A DNA stretch of 64,000 nucleotides from Rhyacophila brunnea (GCA_022495005.1 JAGYXB010001964.1:372001-436000), one strand, 5' to 3'. Counted from the first letter of the stretch, positions 22,623 through 33,530 are shown. Translations and numbers: made by a program. The notes: a model not told the origin generated them from the letters alone.

Positions 22623-23977
22623 TCCATTCAGTAATGGATAATACACGTAATACTTTTATATTTTTTTACAATTAGCAATATTATTAATCTTTAAAATTAT
22701 TGAAATTTCTACGATAAATCAATTCTTATAAGTGAAATATAAACAGTGTTTAGATATTCGTAAAAATCATGTTGGCATTCAAGAAAGAATTGCACTGTAT
22801 CGTTTGTATGCATATATGCGTTCTATTGCGCGAACAGTGTCACAAAAATATAAGTAGTTAGTTATATCGATTTAATTGTAATAATTATCATTCCAATAAA
22901 TGATTAGAATGCATTAATTAATGGTTAACTTCTTTTCAAATATGTATGTTTGATCTTTCTTTTTGATAAATAGATCTTTATTATAGCTCTCTTTTATTCA
23001 CAGCTTTCTCACAAAAAAGTGTATCACTCCTGATACACATCTATTGTTGTGTGAGAATATTTAATAAAATCTTTTTCAATTCACGCTAAAATAAAATTGG
23101 AAATTTTTTTTTTTTCTTTAAAATAGAAAACATGCATTTTTATTGGTGGTATTATTCACCGCATTTCATTCATAACATTCCTACCTCTAACTAAACTATG
23201 TTGGCAATATCTTAAGACAGCTGAGACTATTAATTTACAGCGTATTTCAAAAAGTTACACGCTTTATACATTTAAATGACGAAGCCAAAGATCAACGTAA
23301 AAGAATATCATTAAAAAAATACAATGTTACTTATATGAATCATGCTTGGAAGATACATATTATTTTCGTTAGGACGAACGAATCTCTCTAATCACACTGT
23401 ATCTGCACATTTATTATGTATACGCAATAAAAATAAACATTTCATTTCTCAGTGTACTGAATAATATGATGATATTATCAATTATTCTGAATTCTGTGAA
23501 TTTGCTGTAAATACATACACGTTTGAAGTATAATTAAATGAGCTGTAGGCACTACGTCTTAAATTGGTGTAGAGTGAAATGCGAGAGAGCTTTAAGCTGT
23601 GATTAGTAAACATGACAACAACTTTACTGGCGACAGAATGTTTTTGATTGATGTGATCATATCATTATTCAATAATATTAATTTGAGTTATAACAATAGT
23701 AATATCATCGGTAAATTGGTAGTAAAATACACATTATATTTAAATACTCGGTATATTTCTATATTTTATTTTCTTCTTCTTTGGTGCTACATGCCGTGGT
23801 GGTTATTAGTCGCCTCAAGCAAACTCCTACTCTCTAACCGGTTCTCTACTTTTCTTCCACAGTCGACTATTCTTAACGGTTGCAGATTTCTTTGTAGGTC
23901 ATCAAGAAATCTTCCCGCACCAATTTGCATTCTGGTTCGCTAAATATGAGGGCCGTTTTCTCGGTGCTGGATACTAT
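22623..23977. other. AT-rich non-coding DNA
   Basis: No repeat boundary. A frame at 23599-23943 (114 codons) has no recognisable domain and an amino-acid mix typical of chance AT-rich frames. Confidence 0.4.
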
Positions 23978-24605
23978 CAGTGACGTCCCGTGGGGGTAGG
24001 CAAATTGAGCATCGCTTGGTGGCGGCAGTTACTTGAAGGGTGGCAAATCGAGGAGAATCATTAGGTATAGGTATGTAGAAATAGGTACCCAAACTTAGTA
24101 ATAACGGAAATATCTTTCCATTAAAAAAATCAGCTCACTGCTTCGAAACAAAATGTATTAATTAACATATAAGGTTTAACAGGACTGTAATTTTTTTTGT
24201 CGGGTGTGCGTTGTCTAGTTTACTTCCGTTGTCTTTGAACGTCACGTCCTTGATGTCCAGCAATGACACGTGCAGATTTGCGAATTATATTTGAATTATA
24301 GGTAGGTACATACTTACGTAATTAATTTATCCAAATATTTTTGCCGGTCACTCGCGACTCTTGAAAGTTGACAGGTGTATTTTTAAATGTATCTGAAACC
24401 GTGGACTTGCAATACTGTCTATTGAAGTGGACATGGCATTTCAATCAGTTTTAGTTGTACTTATATATTCTTTAGTAATGTATGGATACAACACATTTCT
24501 TAGATATTGGAGTCATGAAAGGATGATAAAAAATACTGTATTAAAAAAAATGGGACGGTATTTTGGCGCTGCCTATGGGCGGCATTTTGTCTAGGGACGT
24601 CGCTG
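23978..24605 (+). mobile_element. hAT-like MITE, CAGTGACGTCCC family, copy 3 (best preserved)
   Basis: Begins CAGTGACGTCCCGTGGGGG and ends GGGACGTCGCTG, giving 12-bp TIRs with one mismatch. It is flanked by the perfect 8-bp TSD GATACTAT (23970-23977 and 24606-24613), as expected of hAT. The interior has a frame from ATG at 24432 ending in RYWSHERMI and MGRYFGAAYG, in register with copy 2 (6878). No transposase signature is visible. Confidence 0.9.
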
Positions 24606-24719
24606 GATACTATTGCTATCAGCATACATAAAGCAGCCAAGCCACAATTTTGAAAAAAAAATAGTTATTGTGATTTCCATAATCTCACATGTTTGTTTTA
24701 CGTTCTGCACAAATCAGCC

Positions 24720-24892
24720 AAGCTGCTGTCATACAAACATTTCATATAAATGCGTTTTAAAGATTTTACAAATTGCAGAATATGACTTTTTCGATCTGCA
24801 TAAAGCATCCAAGCTGCTGTCATACAAAAATGTCATATGAATGCGTTTTAAAAATATGCCATTTTCGATCTGCAAAAAGCAACCGTATGATA
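24720..24892. repeat. Imperfect 91-bp tandem duplication
   Basis: Two head-to-tail units, 24720-24810 and 24811-24892, both starting AAGCTGCTGTCATACAAA and both containing ATGCGTTTTAAA and TTTTCGATCTGCA. The second unit is about 9 bp shorter. Confidence 0.7.
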
Positions 24893-25729
24893 ATATTATG
24901 TACCTAATTATTAAAATCCTAACTGTGTAAGGTGTGTTTTTCTACATGCAATTAAAAACAATATTTTCTCAATTACATTACATGTTTTTCATTTTATTAT
25001 ATATAAACTATATAATATAATTTAATATATAGATTTTTCATGTAAAAATTAGTACCAGGCAGCTAAATATTAATTTATAATTTACAAGGTTTTCGAATTA
25101 TTTTCAGAACTTTGAAATTCCCATAATACTTGAGTAACTTATTAAGATAAAGATTTTTCTTACAAAAAGACGAGTTGGCTGCATTCCAGAATGAACATTC
25201 TAAAAAAACGGTTTTGCACAAAACAGCATAGACTGCTAAAACACCATAATTTCATAGATTTTATGGTTTTATATTTTTTACACAAAATCATATCATATAT
25301 ATATATAATATCTATCATTCAAAATGTATAAATAGTATACACAGGCTTTGTGGATTTAAAGAAACACACTTTATATAAAAGTGCTTCTATCTCTGATTGA
25401 GATTGGTGTGGAATGGCTGCTTTACGTATAACTACGCTCCTAGTCGTAAGGAAGACATTTTTTACTATTGGTAATCGAAGTTAGGTGTAGCTTTACTTTC
25501 TGAAAAATCGCCAAAACTCTCAGTCAGAAAAAATATAATTACGAACTATTTTGTTATATTAGTCGAATCGACTTGGTTGAATTCCATTAAAATAGTTTTA
25601 AAGCAAAGTTTCTTTTATTATTAATTTTACGATAGTTCAGATATTTATGTTTACAGCTGTTTTAGACTATGAATCCATCATCAGAACGTGTCTAAACTGA
25701 AATCAATCAAATCAGACGGTAATTATAAA
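24893..25729. other. AT-rich non-coding DNA
   Basis: No supported gene or repeat. Confidence 0.4.
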
Positions 25730-26040
25730 AACATAGATTTTCTTCGCCATTTTAGAATTGAAGGGTCTTAAAATTTGATGTGGCTTAATATTAAAAAAAA
25801 CAACACGTAGGATTTCCGTATTCATCATGTCAAAGTTCAAACGTTTATACAAAAGTGCACACATCTTTATAAAACAATATTTTTTGTTTCTTCTGTAAAA
25901 TTTCAATTTTGTCCCGTCGTAGGTTCCGACAGGTCAGCGACCAATATATTCAAAAATATTATGCACTCACATTGCTCGATTTCTCTGAATATTATATCAA
26001 CATGTAATTGATACCGATCATATTATTACATACAATTAAT
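25730..26040 (-). repeat. Repeat family I, copy 1
   Basis: Reverse complement of 47060-47360. Shared landmarks are TTTTCTTCGCCATTTTAGAA, a poly-A/T tract, CGACAGGTCAGCGACC and CAATATATTCAAAAATATT. Non-coding and of unknown class. Confidence 0.6.
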
Positions 26041-26220
26041 TTGACATGTTCAACCGCTGAAACGTTGGTCACAGCTGAGAAGTCAGAAGACGGAACGGCG
26101 CATTCTCGGCCAGGTGCAGATAAATGTCTGTCCTGGACGATTGCGTTATTTCCAGTGGCGATCCTCCCTTGAGAGCGCTGGAGCGGTGCACACCCACCCA
26201 CTCAATTTATGCGAAAAGAC

Positions 26221-27611
26221 TTTTTTTTTTTTTTTTGATTTTACCGAGGCTTTGACTGCGACTCGCTGTCATATCGCCTCTTCTCTTCTAGAAGGGGATC
26301 CGTCGATCAGGTCCTCACTCCTATTCTGTTAAATAACTTTACAATTTTGCCTAGCTCTTCCGTCTTACCCACCGCCAGGACACCCTTCAATTCGTCGACA
26401 TTCTCATAGATATCTGCAATTCGCAGCTGTACTCTGTGAATTTCATATTTGGGGCATTGCAGTGCTATATGTACAATGTCCTCTAAAACATGACATTCAT
26501 CGCAGAGCTGCGATTCGCTTCTTCCCATGAGGACATCAAATCTTTTGCCCATGGTGTGCCCTGTTCTTAGCCTCAGAATTAACTTAAGCTCATTCCTCGT
26601 CAAAGAAGACTCTACAAACCAGGGCACCTCTCGTGGTGATGGTAGAATTGACTTACTCCATTTCCCCTTTTCTAATGATGCCCTATGGTGAAAATCTATC
26701 CACATACTATGGCACATTTTTTTTATAGCCTCATTCCAGTCCAGGTTTTCTGGTATCCACTGATGTGGTACCCCTGAATGGCCGGCTTCCTTTGCCAGAT
26801 CATCTGCCCTTTCATTTCCCTCAATGCCCATGTGCGATGGGATCCATTGAAGGCATAGATCTCCTCCTCTATTTTTCTTGGCGTCGATCTGGTCAAGGAT
26901 GTGGTATGCTATGGTTTTACTGTTATGTGAGCGAGTTGCTGCGGCAAGATGTTGTAAAGCGCTTTTGGAGTCTGTTAAAATGACAGCGGATTGCGCCGAG
27001 AAATCATCGCTTAAAGTGTATTTAATTGCTTCGTTTATCGCGATGAGTTCCGCCGTCATTATTGGTATTGCTGGGTTTAGCTTCCAGCTCTTGTTTATAC
27101 CTACTTCTGGTATCACAAGAGCTGCTCCTGCTCTATTCTGATCTTTGGATCCATCTGTATAAAGGTGGCTCCATCCTGCGTACCTCTCTGTCAGCATTTT
27201 TTCGACACGCTCTCTTGCTTTATCGGATACTATGCTCCGTTTTGGTTTGTCTATTCCTTTGACCTCTAGTTGGATAACAGAGCTGAGGTCGTAGGTACCA
27301 ACTGGCCTCCTCAGCGAATACATACCTAGGCATTTTGTATTTAATACCTCCCAACTTTCTGTGGCTTTAAGGATTCCTACCAGTAGTGGGAGCTTTCTTT
27401 TCTCATAGTATGTATTGCTTTCAACGAGCTCGTATAGGAGTTTCACCTTTGCCAATATGGGGTTATCTATTATAGATTTCCACTTCATCCATGTCTTGGT
27501 AGCCAGTGCCCATCTCCTGACATTCAGTGGAGGTACGCTGAGTTCCGCTTGTAGCACATGAATGGGCGTTGTCCTGATAAATCCTCCACATATTCTTAAT
27601 GCTTTGGACTG
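26221..27611 (-). mobile_element. 5'-truncated LINE with poly(A) tail and TSD
   Basis: Minus-strand insertion. The plus-strand 16-base T run at 26221-26236 is the poly(A) tail; the 5' truncation is at about 27611. GAAAAGAC lies immediately outside both ends (26213-26220 and 27612-27619), each followed by T residues, giving a target-site duplication of at least 8 bp. Between the stop codon at 26307 and the tail lies a short 3' UTR of about 70 bp. The retained frame is uninterrupted, so this looks like a comparatively recent insertion. Confidence 0.85.
26307..27608 (-). CDS. LINE ORF2 C-terminus: RNase H and zinc-knuckle domains (partial)
   Basis: Partial reading frame with no internal stop. 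It enters from the truncated 5' side (QSKALRICGGFIRTTPIHVL, about 27605 onward), so there is no genuine start; the residue numbers below count from the GTG codon at 27557. The first about 120 residues are the connection region between reverse transcriptase and RNase H. The RNase H domain (about 130-260) keeps all four acidic positions: D135 in YTDGSK, E170 in TAELIAIN, D196 in LTDSKSAL and D252 in NERADDLAKEA. Near the C-terminus is a CCHC cluster (C352, C355, H363, C368). This architecture belongs to RNase H-bearing non-LTR retrotransposons such as the I, R1 and Jockey groups, where RNase H removes the RNA template strand. Which clade is not resolved. Endonuclease and polymerase are absent, so the copy cannot move itself. 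Confidence 0.9.
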   Translation of the reverse strand, partial: SKALRICGGFIRTTPIHVLQAELSVPPLNVRRWALATKTWMKWKSIIDNPILAKVKLLYELVESNTYYEKRKLPLLVGILKATESWEVLNTKCLGMYSLRRPVGTYDLSSVIQLEVKGIDKPKRSIVSDKARERVEKMLTERYAGWSHLYTDGSKDQNRAGAALVIPEVGINKSWKLNPAIPIMTAELIAINEAIKYTLSDDFSAQSAVILTDSKSALQHLAAATRSHNSKTIAYHILDQIDAKKNRGGDLCLQWIPSHMGIEGNERADDLAKEAGHSGVPHQWIPENLDWNEAIKKMCHSMWIDFHHRASLEKGKWSKSILPSPREVPWFVESSLTRNELKLILRLRTGHTMGKRFDVLMGRSESQLCDECHVLEDIVHIALQCPKYEIHRVQLRIADIYENVDELKGVLAVGKTEELGKIVKLFNRIGVRT

Positions 27612-27626
27612 GAAAAGACTTTTTTT

Positions 27627-28189
27627 AAATGAGTATTTAATTTATATTTGATTAATTAAAAGTGTTCTGATCTATTGCCGTAGTCATTAATTCATATACA
27701 AAAACAAATTCTAATATGTGTTTTTAACCGGCTATTTTAAATAATAATATTATATGTTGATGTGAGCGATATTCGCCATCGCTCGACCAAAGCGCCCAGT
27801 AATCTAATTTCGATTTCTTTGCAATGAGAAAGAGCGTCGTCTGTCGCGTGGGATAGCAATACGTAAATATTTTTTCTACGTGCTCGGGAGCGACAGTTTC
27901 AGTCGCTCTCGGCCCGAACGCAGATTCATCGGTTTTAAAACAATACAGCCCGTATCACACGTACAATTATTGTTTGACAATTTTTATTCAATATTATTAT
28001 AAAAATAAATTCTTTTCACAGTACGCATTTAAATTTCCGCACATGTTGACAACATTTCTCAAATTTAGGCGAAGTACAATTTAAAAATAAACTTCAAGTT
28101 TTTTTTCAGTTTGATAACTAAATTCACAATGTTTATCAATTATGATATCTCTCCAAACTAGCTCTGTAATACGTCTGACTTTTTAGATA
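27627..28189. other. Non-coding DNA
   Basis: No supported gene. 27770-27950 is GC-richer (CGACCAAAGCGCCCAG, GTGCTCGGGAGCGAC) but has no readable frame or matching repeat here. Confidence 0.35.
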
Positions 28190-28557
28190 AAAATAAACTC
28201 AAAAATGAATTGTCTGTTATTTACAGCTTGGATAATTTTTATAATGCTGATGGCGCCTCAGCATTATAAAACATTTTAATCGAAAAAAATCTCATTGACA
28301 CATTTACGGAAACGGTTTTACTATTAAATTTAATTTTTACTATTCCGATGACATCAGTGGAAAGCGAAAGATGTTTTTTCACACTCAAATGGATCAAGTG
28401 TTTTAGTAGAAACGCCATCGCGCAATCAAGATTGAACGCATTATGTATGCTCAGTATCGAAAAAAGAATGATACAAGAGATTCCTGACTTCAACAAACGC
28501 GTAATTGAAAAATTTGTGTCGATGAAAAACAGAAGAATGGATTTCTCATACAAATGA
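28190..28557 (+). pseudogene. hAT transposase C-terminal (dimerisation) fragment
   Basis: The plus frame reads LKNELSVIYSLDNFYNADGA, then a stop at 28267, then TIPMTSVESERCFFTLKWIK, SRNAIAQSRLNALCMLSIEK and DFNKRVIEKFVSMKNRRMDF to a stop at 28555. The block S-V-E-x-x-R-C-F-x-x-L-K followed by a helical R-L-x-x-L-x-M-L-S-I-E is the classic hAT dimerisation region, as in the ZMYM-like or 52K-repressor-like insect transposases. The catalytic DDE core is absent and the in-frame stop confirms a relic. No TIR could be placed around it. Confidence 0.8.
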
Positions 28558-29117
28558 ACAATAAATCCCGGTCACTGCCAGATACGAGATATTTCGGTAG
28601 TACTAATAATTCGGTCAAAACAAAATAGTTCGTGTCAACCAGTTTGTGTTAAAGTTTAAAATCCATTTTTTTCAAGAAAAACTGTTTTTAGAGGTACAAC
28701 AAATAATAAATAGTGAGTTATTTATAATTTCTTTTAAATGTACTAAATTAAAAAAACCAATAGTTTTTTTTTTGATTTTTCGGTGAAGTTTTGATGAAGG
28801 CAAATGCCTTTTTACGGCAGTCAAAAGGTGAAAAAAGTGAACTCCCAGTAAAATAACTCACCGGTCGCCACTGGTTATTTCACTTATATTATTTCAATAT
28901 TTTTACAACATATGCGTAGACCAGTGCTTTAGAACCTTTTTCTCTGCCACGGCACTCTTATAAAATTTAAAATAAGTAATTTTTATCTGATAGGTTTATT
29001 TAATGAAATTTTTGAGACTCAATTATATGAGAATACAAAACCTCTGTATTAGTTGATGCTTGAAAGAGCTACTCCTAATTCCTAATATGCATGCTTGTGA
29101 CTATTGACAATACATAT

Positions 29118-29380
29118 TTCTTACAATGATATTATAAATAAATAAATAAAAAAAAACTTTTTATTTCTTACAAACAAAAGTAAATGAGAGCTAATTGACT
29201 ATATCTAATGAATATATATACATATAACCTATGAATATATCTATTATGTATATATATCTATCTATGATTGTATTATCTACTTATTTTGGCTACCAAATTG
29301 GCTACAAATAGCCAAAAGTCCAGTGGGACTATTTGGAGGAGGCCTTCACCCGAAGAGGGGTTCTTACAATGATATTATAA
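29118..29380. mobile_element. 223-bp insertion flanked by a 20-bp direct repeat
   Basis: TTCTTACAATGATATTATAA occurs at 29118-29137 and again at 29361-29380, enclosing 29138-29360. The inside starts with an A-rich ATAAATAAATAAA tract and ends GGAGGCCTTCACCCGAAGAG. The frame GLFGGGLHPKRGSYND over 29325-29373 resembles an RTE-type LINE tail, which would overlap the right repeat. So this is either a small retro-insertion with a long TSD or two related LINE ends. Confidence 0.5.
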
Positions 29381-29529
29381 TAATGGTAAATGATTGCAGA
29401 TTTATTATTGATTTTTTTCCAATAGATGAACAGTCTTCTTTTGGAGGAGGTTTGATGGAGGTCACTTGCAGGTTTGGAGGCCCTTTTAAAAAACTTTGCC
29501 TTTGCAATGAACCACCGATGGATAATTTT

Positions 29530-29832
29530 ATTAAACCATGTCCGATCATAATATCATAAAGATCATAATATGGGCCTCCACAGAATGGACGTTTTTTCTA
29601 TTAAGAGATTTTGTTTTTAAAAGAAATGGATGTTAGCCCCTCGCTCATCCTATTAGATCCATACTCTGTCTCATACACAAATTGAAAAATAATATGTGTA
29701 TTTGCCAGACCCAGGATTCAAACCTGGGACCCACGACGCGGCCATCGTGGCCGTATGAATATAAATGGATAAAAATAGTAGCAGTAAAATAATGTTGCCA
29801 GGATTTATTATTTTTCGATTGACTTTTTATAC
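29530..29832 (-). repeat. SINE-B copy 4 with 5' extension
   Basis: Reverse orientation. Tail CCATGTCCGATCATAATATC (29537), body GGGCCTCCACAGAATGG, B box in CAGGATTCAAACCTGGG (29703), and head to about 29755. A further 75 bp (29756-29832), including AATGTTGCCAGGATTTATTA, is shared with the upstream flank of copy 5 at 30834. Together the two copies form an inverted repeat with arms of about 280-300 bp. Confidence 0.65.
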
Positions 29833-30197
29833 TTTGCCTCCATTATCCCACAATTCTTGCGTTCACCCTTGTTCCGCGAGCCCTGCTTTATGAGTGTAAA
29901 CAACTCCAGCTTATAGGCAATTAAATTAGTTACCTATATCAATATATTCTTATTTTTATCAATTTCTGAATAATACAGCAACTATAAATTACACAAATAA
30001 GTGGTAAAAAAATGTTCTGGATTTCAAATATCAGATAACAGCTAAATAATTTTCTCGTAGCAACATTAAATGCCCTAGACAATTAACATGTCTTGCGGTT
30101 GTCTTATTCTAGAATTATTTATTTTTCCATACATCATTTCATTAGAATGCTATTTTTCCCGGTCTAGGTCTAGCTTCCCAACCCATATGCCACAAGA
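29833..30197. other. AT-rich spacer
   Basis: Inside the inverted SINE-B pair; no gene or repeat recognised. Confidence 0.4.
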
Positions 30198-30637
30198 TAT
30201 TTTACGACGTTTTTATTAGCTCGTTTGTCCGGTGGTTGTTTGCCCAGTATAAATCTTGCAATCGATTTTTAACTAACTTCTCGACTAGCTAGTCATTTGA
30301 AACTTTTAGAATATATCAGAACACGATGCCAATGTATTCTTTTAATACTTTTAGCCATATTTAAGCAGTTAATTCTGTTTTGTATGGAAAGTTATTTCAG
30401 AAAAATCCGTAAAAAGAAAAACACTATTATTGGTTGCTAAGTGGGTCCTAGCAACTAAATTATTAATATATACGTGCGTTACTATGGAAAACAAAATGAA
30501 ATGTCAAACATTTCAGTATTCTATATTTGTTTGTTTGTTTGTTTGTTTTTTATTTACTTCATATCAAGTACAAGTTTGAGCATATTGAGCATAATAATTC
30601 AACAGAAAATTTAAAAACGTTGTATATAAAAAGTTAT
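30198..30637 (-). repeat. Repeat family M, copy 4
   Basis: Reverse orientation, near full length: TTTTACGACGTTTTTATTAG, CAATCGATTTTTAACTAAC, CAGTTAATTCTGTTTTGTAT, GTGGGTCCTAGCAACTAAAT, and AAAAACGTTGTATATAAAAA at the far end. Contains a (TTTG)n tract at 30529-30547. Confidence 0.7.
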
Positions 30638-30833
30638 TTTTTTCTTGGAATTATTTACAATTAAGATTTGCTACTAAATTTAAAGAATGATCGAACTCTC
30701 GAAATTCATTCAAGAATTAATATTCAGTTGTATAATTTCTAGTAGTGGGTATCTCTGAAAACAGATGAAACGGTCGTTTCATCAAGTATACCAACATCTT
30801 AAATAGATATGTATTTTTCACAACCTGGGTTTA

Positions 30834-31112
30834 AAAAGTCAATCGATAAATAATAAATCCTGGCAACATTATTTCACTGCTACTATTTTTATCCTTTTAT
30901 ATTTATATTCATACGCCCACGATGGCCGAGTCGTGGGTCCCAGGTTCGAATCCTGGGTCTGGCAAGTACACATATTGTTTTTAAATGTATGTATGAGTCA
31001 CGGTATGGACCTAATAGGTTGAGCAAGTGGCTAACATCCATTTCTCGTAAAAACAAAAATCTGTTACTACACACCTGAACTCTGGGAAATGGTCACAAAA
31101 AAAATCCAGTAC
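30834..31112 (+). repeat. SINE-B copy 5 with 5' extension
   Basis: The upstream block AAATAATAAATCCTGGCAAC (30850) is shared with copy 4. The tRNA-like head CCCACGATGGCCGAGTCGTG is followed by CAGGTTCGAATCCTGGGTCT (B box GGTTCGAATCC), then the body ACCTAATAGGTTGAGCAAGT. The 3' tail present in copy 6 is missing here. Confidence 0.7.
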
Positions 31113-31154
31113 AATAATAGTTATGATTTTTTATGCTTTGATTATTTTTTTAAC

Positions 31155-31296
31155 TAAGTTGCCGATACCTTCTTATGAAGCGACCGCACTGTTTGCTTTA
31201 TAGAAAACAGCCACTGATCTCAAAAGTTGTAATATTTGTTTTCGTTTCTTCATTCGCTGCCGTTTATAAAGTGCCTACATTCAAGGGACGTCACTG
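31155..31296 (-). mobile_element. hAT-like MITE, CAGTGACGTCCC family, end fragment
   Basis: CCGATACCTTCTTATGAAGC to CAAGGGACGTCACTG; the last 20 bases carry the family terminus. Closest to the corresponding end of 3470-4024. The other end is missing. Confidence 0.55.
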
Positions 31297-31316
31297 AATA
31301 GAGAAAGGTCTTTTTA

Positions 31317-31526
31317 CGGCGTTGAAAATGGAAATTTTTTCGAAAACAATACCATATTTATTTAATTTGATGTATGTTTTGTAAAAATAAGTGTTGGATT
31401 TTTTTTGTTATATTGCCTACCTAATTCAGACGGTAAAATCATTTTTTACACGAGACGGAGCAATAATCTCGGGATTTCATGAACCGGAGCTACGTTCCGG
31501 TACGCTCCGGTTCATTTCGTGCCCTG
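31317..31526. mobile_element. hAT-like MITE, CAGNGCTCGAAATGG family, copy 3
   Basis: Starts CGGCGTTGAAAATGGAAAT and ends GTTCATTTCGTGCCCTG. The middle keeps CACGAGACGGAGCAATA, as in the copies at 22041 and 34075. The flanking 8-mers do not match, so this copy is older or its left end is eroded. Confidence 0.6.
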
Positions 31527-31699
31527 CTTGTGAGTCTATCCGAGTAATTCAATTGTCCGAATACGCAGGGCTTTAATATATCGTATTTGTCAACATCCCA
31601 TAAATTTGGATTCAATATCGAAATATCGAATCGAGATTTACTCAAAACTAATAAATATCGACTCAAGTTAAGATAGAATTCGGTCGACGTAACTTAAGG

Positions 31700-32046
31700 C
31701 TATACCTCAGTTGAGGCATGCTCTCAAAAGATCGTGGCTAGGCGATGCGCGGATTATGCAAATGACGCGTGCCGAACGAAATATAATTTGACATATAAAT
31801 CCAACATGCGTCCATTTAATGTTCTGTTTATTGTTCTATTAGTAACAATAATAATATATTCATTGACATGTTTTCTTTTTCAAGTAAATGGGTAACGTAT
31901 TTTAGTAATCTTTACACGATTTAAGAATTGATACCGCCATCACGAAACAAATTGACGTGTTCATAGCTCGACGTTCGCTTTCCGATTGCCAGCGAGTCCA
32001 AAATTTCATCGCACCTATAGTTGAAAATTATTTGACGTTTCACTGA
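31700..32046 (-). repeat. Repeat family E, copy 2
   Basis: Reverse complement of 1748-2095 across its length: AACATGCGTCCATTTAATG, CAAGTAAATGGGTAACG, CAAATTGACGTGTTCA and GAAAATTATTTGACGTTTCA are the corresponding landmarks. Confidence 0.65.
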
Positions 32047-32199
32047 AATACCGTCTTAAACACTTAAAATCATATTATTATCATCATGATCTTTCATCTT
32101 AACACTTCGATATTATATTTCCATTAACTTACTTACCTATTAGACAACCTTGGCAACATTCCAAAAGGGAGTTTTAAAATAATTCTTTAATTTAGCCGA

Positions 32200-32470
32200 T
32201 TTAGCGGGTACTTAGCTTTACTGTAGCTTAAAATTTAGAAGGGATCTTTATTTAGCTACATATTTTTTCAGACTTATACACGGTGCCGAACTAACCTACC
32301 ATTAATAATGCAAATTGGGAGGGCAGTAACCATGTTTAATGAAATCGCTTCGGATTTTGATATATTCCACTAACGTAAGGGTGAATTTAGGTGGACGTTG
32401 TTTTATAAGTTTTTAAGATAGGGTCTATCAAAGTTCACTCTGTGTGCTTCCATATACTTTTATTTTATTA
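32200..32470 (+). repeat. Repeat family H, copy
   Basis: GGGATCTTTATTTAGCTACA, CTAACCTACCATTAATAATG, ATATTCCACTAACGTAAGG, TTTTAAGATAGGGTCTATC and GTGTGCTTCCATATAC in order; parts recur near 9545-9845 (reverse) and 44103-44300 (same strand). Non-coding. Confidence 0.5.
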
Positions 32471-33439
32471 CTTATTTTATTTATTTTCTTATTTTATTAC
32501 TTATTCTCTGTATTTTTATTTTTAAAAAATATTAACACTTATTTTATGTCATGTCGTGAACGCTTTGAATTTATAATTTGTTATGTGGATTATATGTAAA
32601 ATAAATAAATTTGATTTTATTAGGATTTTAAATTATGATAAATATAATATATAGATAAATTGAACTCGTATATGTCAATATATATTTATGTTAATGGCTT
32701 CAATATACTTAGTATAAAATCACCTTCTTTTTATTTTTATTTTAAACTGTCGTCTGTTATTGACGAACAACATTTTTTACGGACGGCACAGCAATCGCTG
32801 GATGACACTTAAATTGAGTACATCTCGCATTTGAAGAATCAGAGACAAGCCTTAAATATTTATAAGTACCTATACTGTATAACTGATGATTTGAGTAGGT
32901 ATGTGGGTGTATTAAGTGTCAATTACAGTTTTAAATTGAAAACAAAAGTATGCCGTATGCGGATTATCAAAAACGTTAAAACATGTCGCCATCTTTTAAT
33001 ACGACCTACCAATTCAACCAAACTAAAAACTTTGTAAAGTTGCCATCAAGTATTGTAATAAAAAAATGTTCATTACAACTTACTCTAGTTAAATGTACCA
33101 ATATTGCTCTTTGTCCTAAGCCCGTTTAAAGTGAAATATAACTCGATTTATCAACTTAGTATTTTAATAAAATCTAATACAGATGTTACCAGCTCCAGCA
33201 TCAAAGCATAATGAGAAACTGTAATTAAAATTCAATTAAAAGGTTACTGCCAAATTTTATATACATATATATTAGGGTTGCACACCTTTCCGGTTTGGCC
33301 GGGATTGTCCGGGAAAAGAAGTTAGATTCCCGGATGAACTACTACGTGGATGCTAAATGCCTCGACAAATATAACAGAAAAACTATTTTTTTATTCAACG
33401 AATAATTTACAAGATTTCAGAATATAACGTTGTTTTTAT
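32471..33439. other. AT-rich non-coding DNA
   Basis: 32470-32520 is a degenerate TTATTTTATT repeat. 33274-33330 (TAGGGTTGCACACCTTTCCG) looks like a DNA-transposon terminus, but no partner was found. The 68-codon frame at 32831-33037 has no recognisable feature. Confidence 0.4.
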
Positions 33440-33526
33440 TGCTCATACATAATTTGAAAACACCTCAGAAAACAAATATCTTTTTATAGTAGGTATGTCT
33501 GTGAGGTGTTTTAAATTATGTATGTT
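33440..33526. repeat. Hairpin repeat related to 12272-12359
   Basis: Arms CATACATAATTTGAAAACAC (from 33445) and its near complement ending TTTTAAATTATGTATG (33530) are about 24 bp each with small differences, around a 40-bp centre. Same family as the perfect hairpin at 12272. Confidence 0.6.
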
Positions 33527-33530
33527 CAAT

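Noticed and set aside
23599..23943. 114-codon plus frame
   Set aside because: No motif, chance-like composition, no partner exon; not supported as a gene.
26765..27262. Plus-strand frames opposite the LINE ORF
   Set aside because: Shadows of the minus-strand RNase H frame.
28240..28268. 11-bp inverted repeat (TATAATGCTGA...TCAGCATTATA)
   Set aside because: Lies within the hAT transposase relic; too short and isolated to call a terminator or regulatory hairpin.
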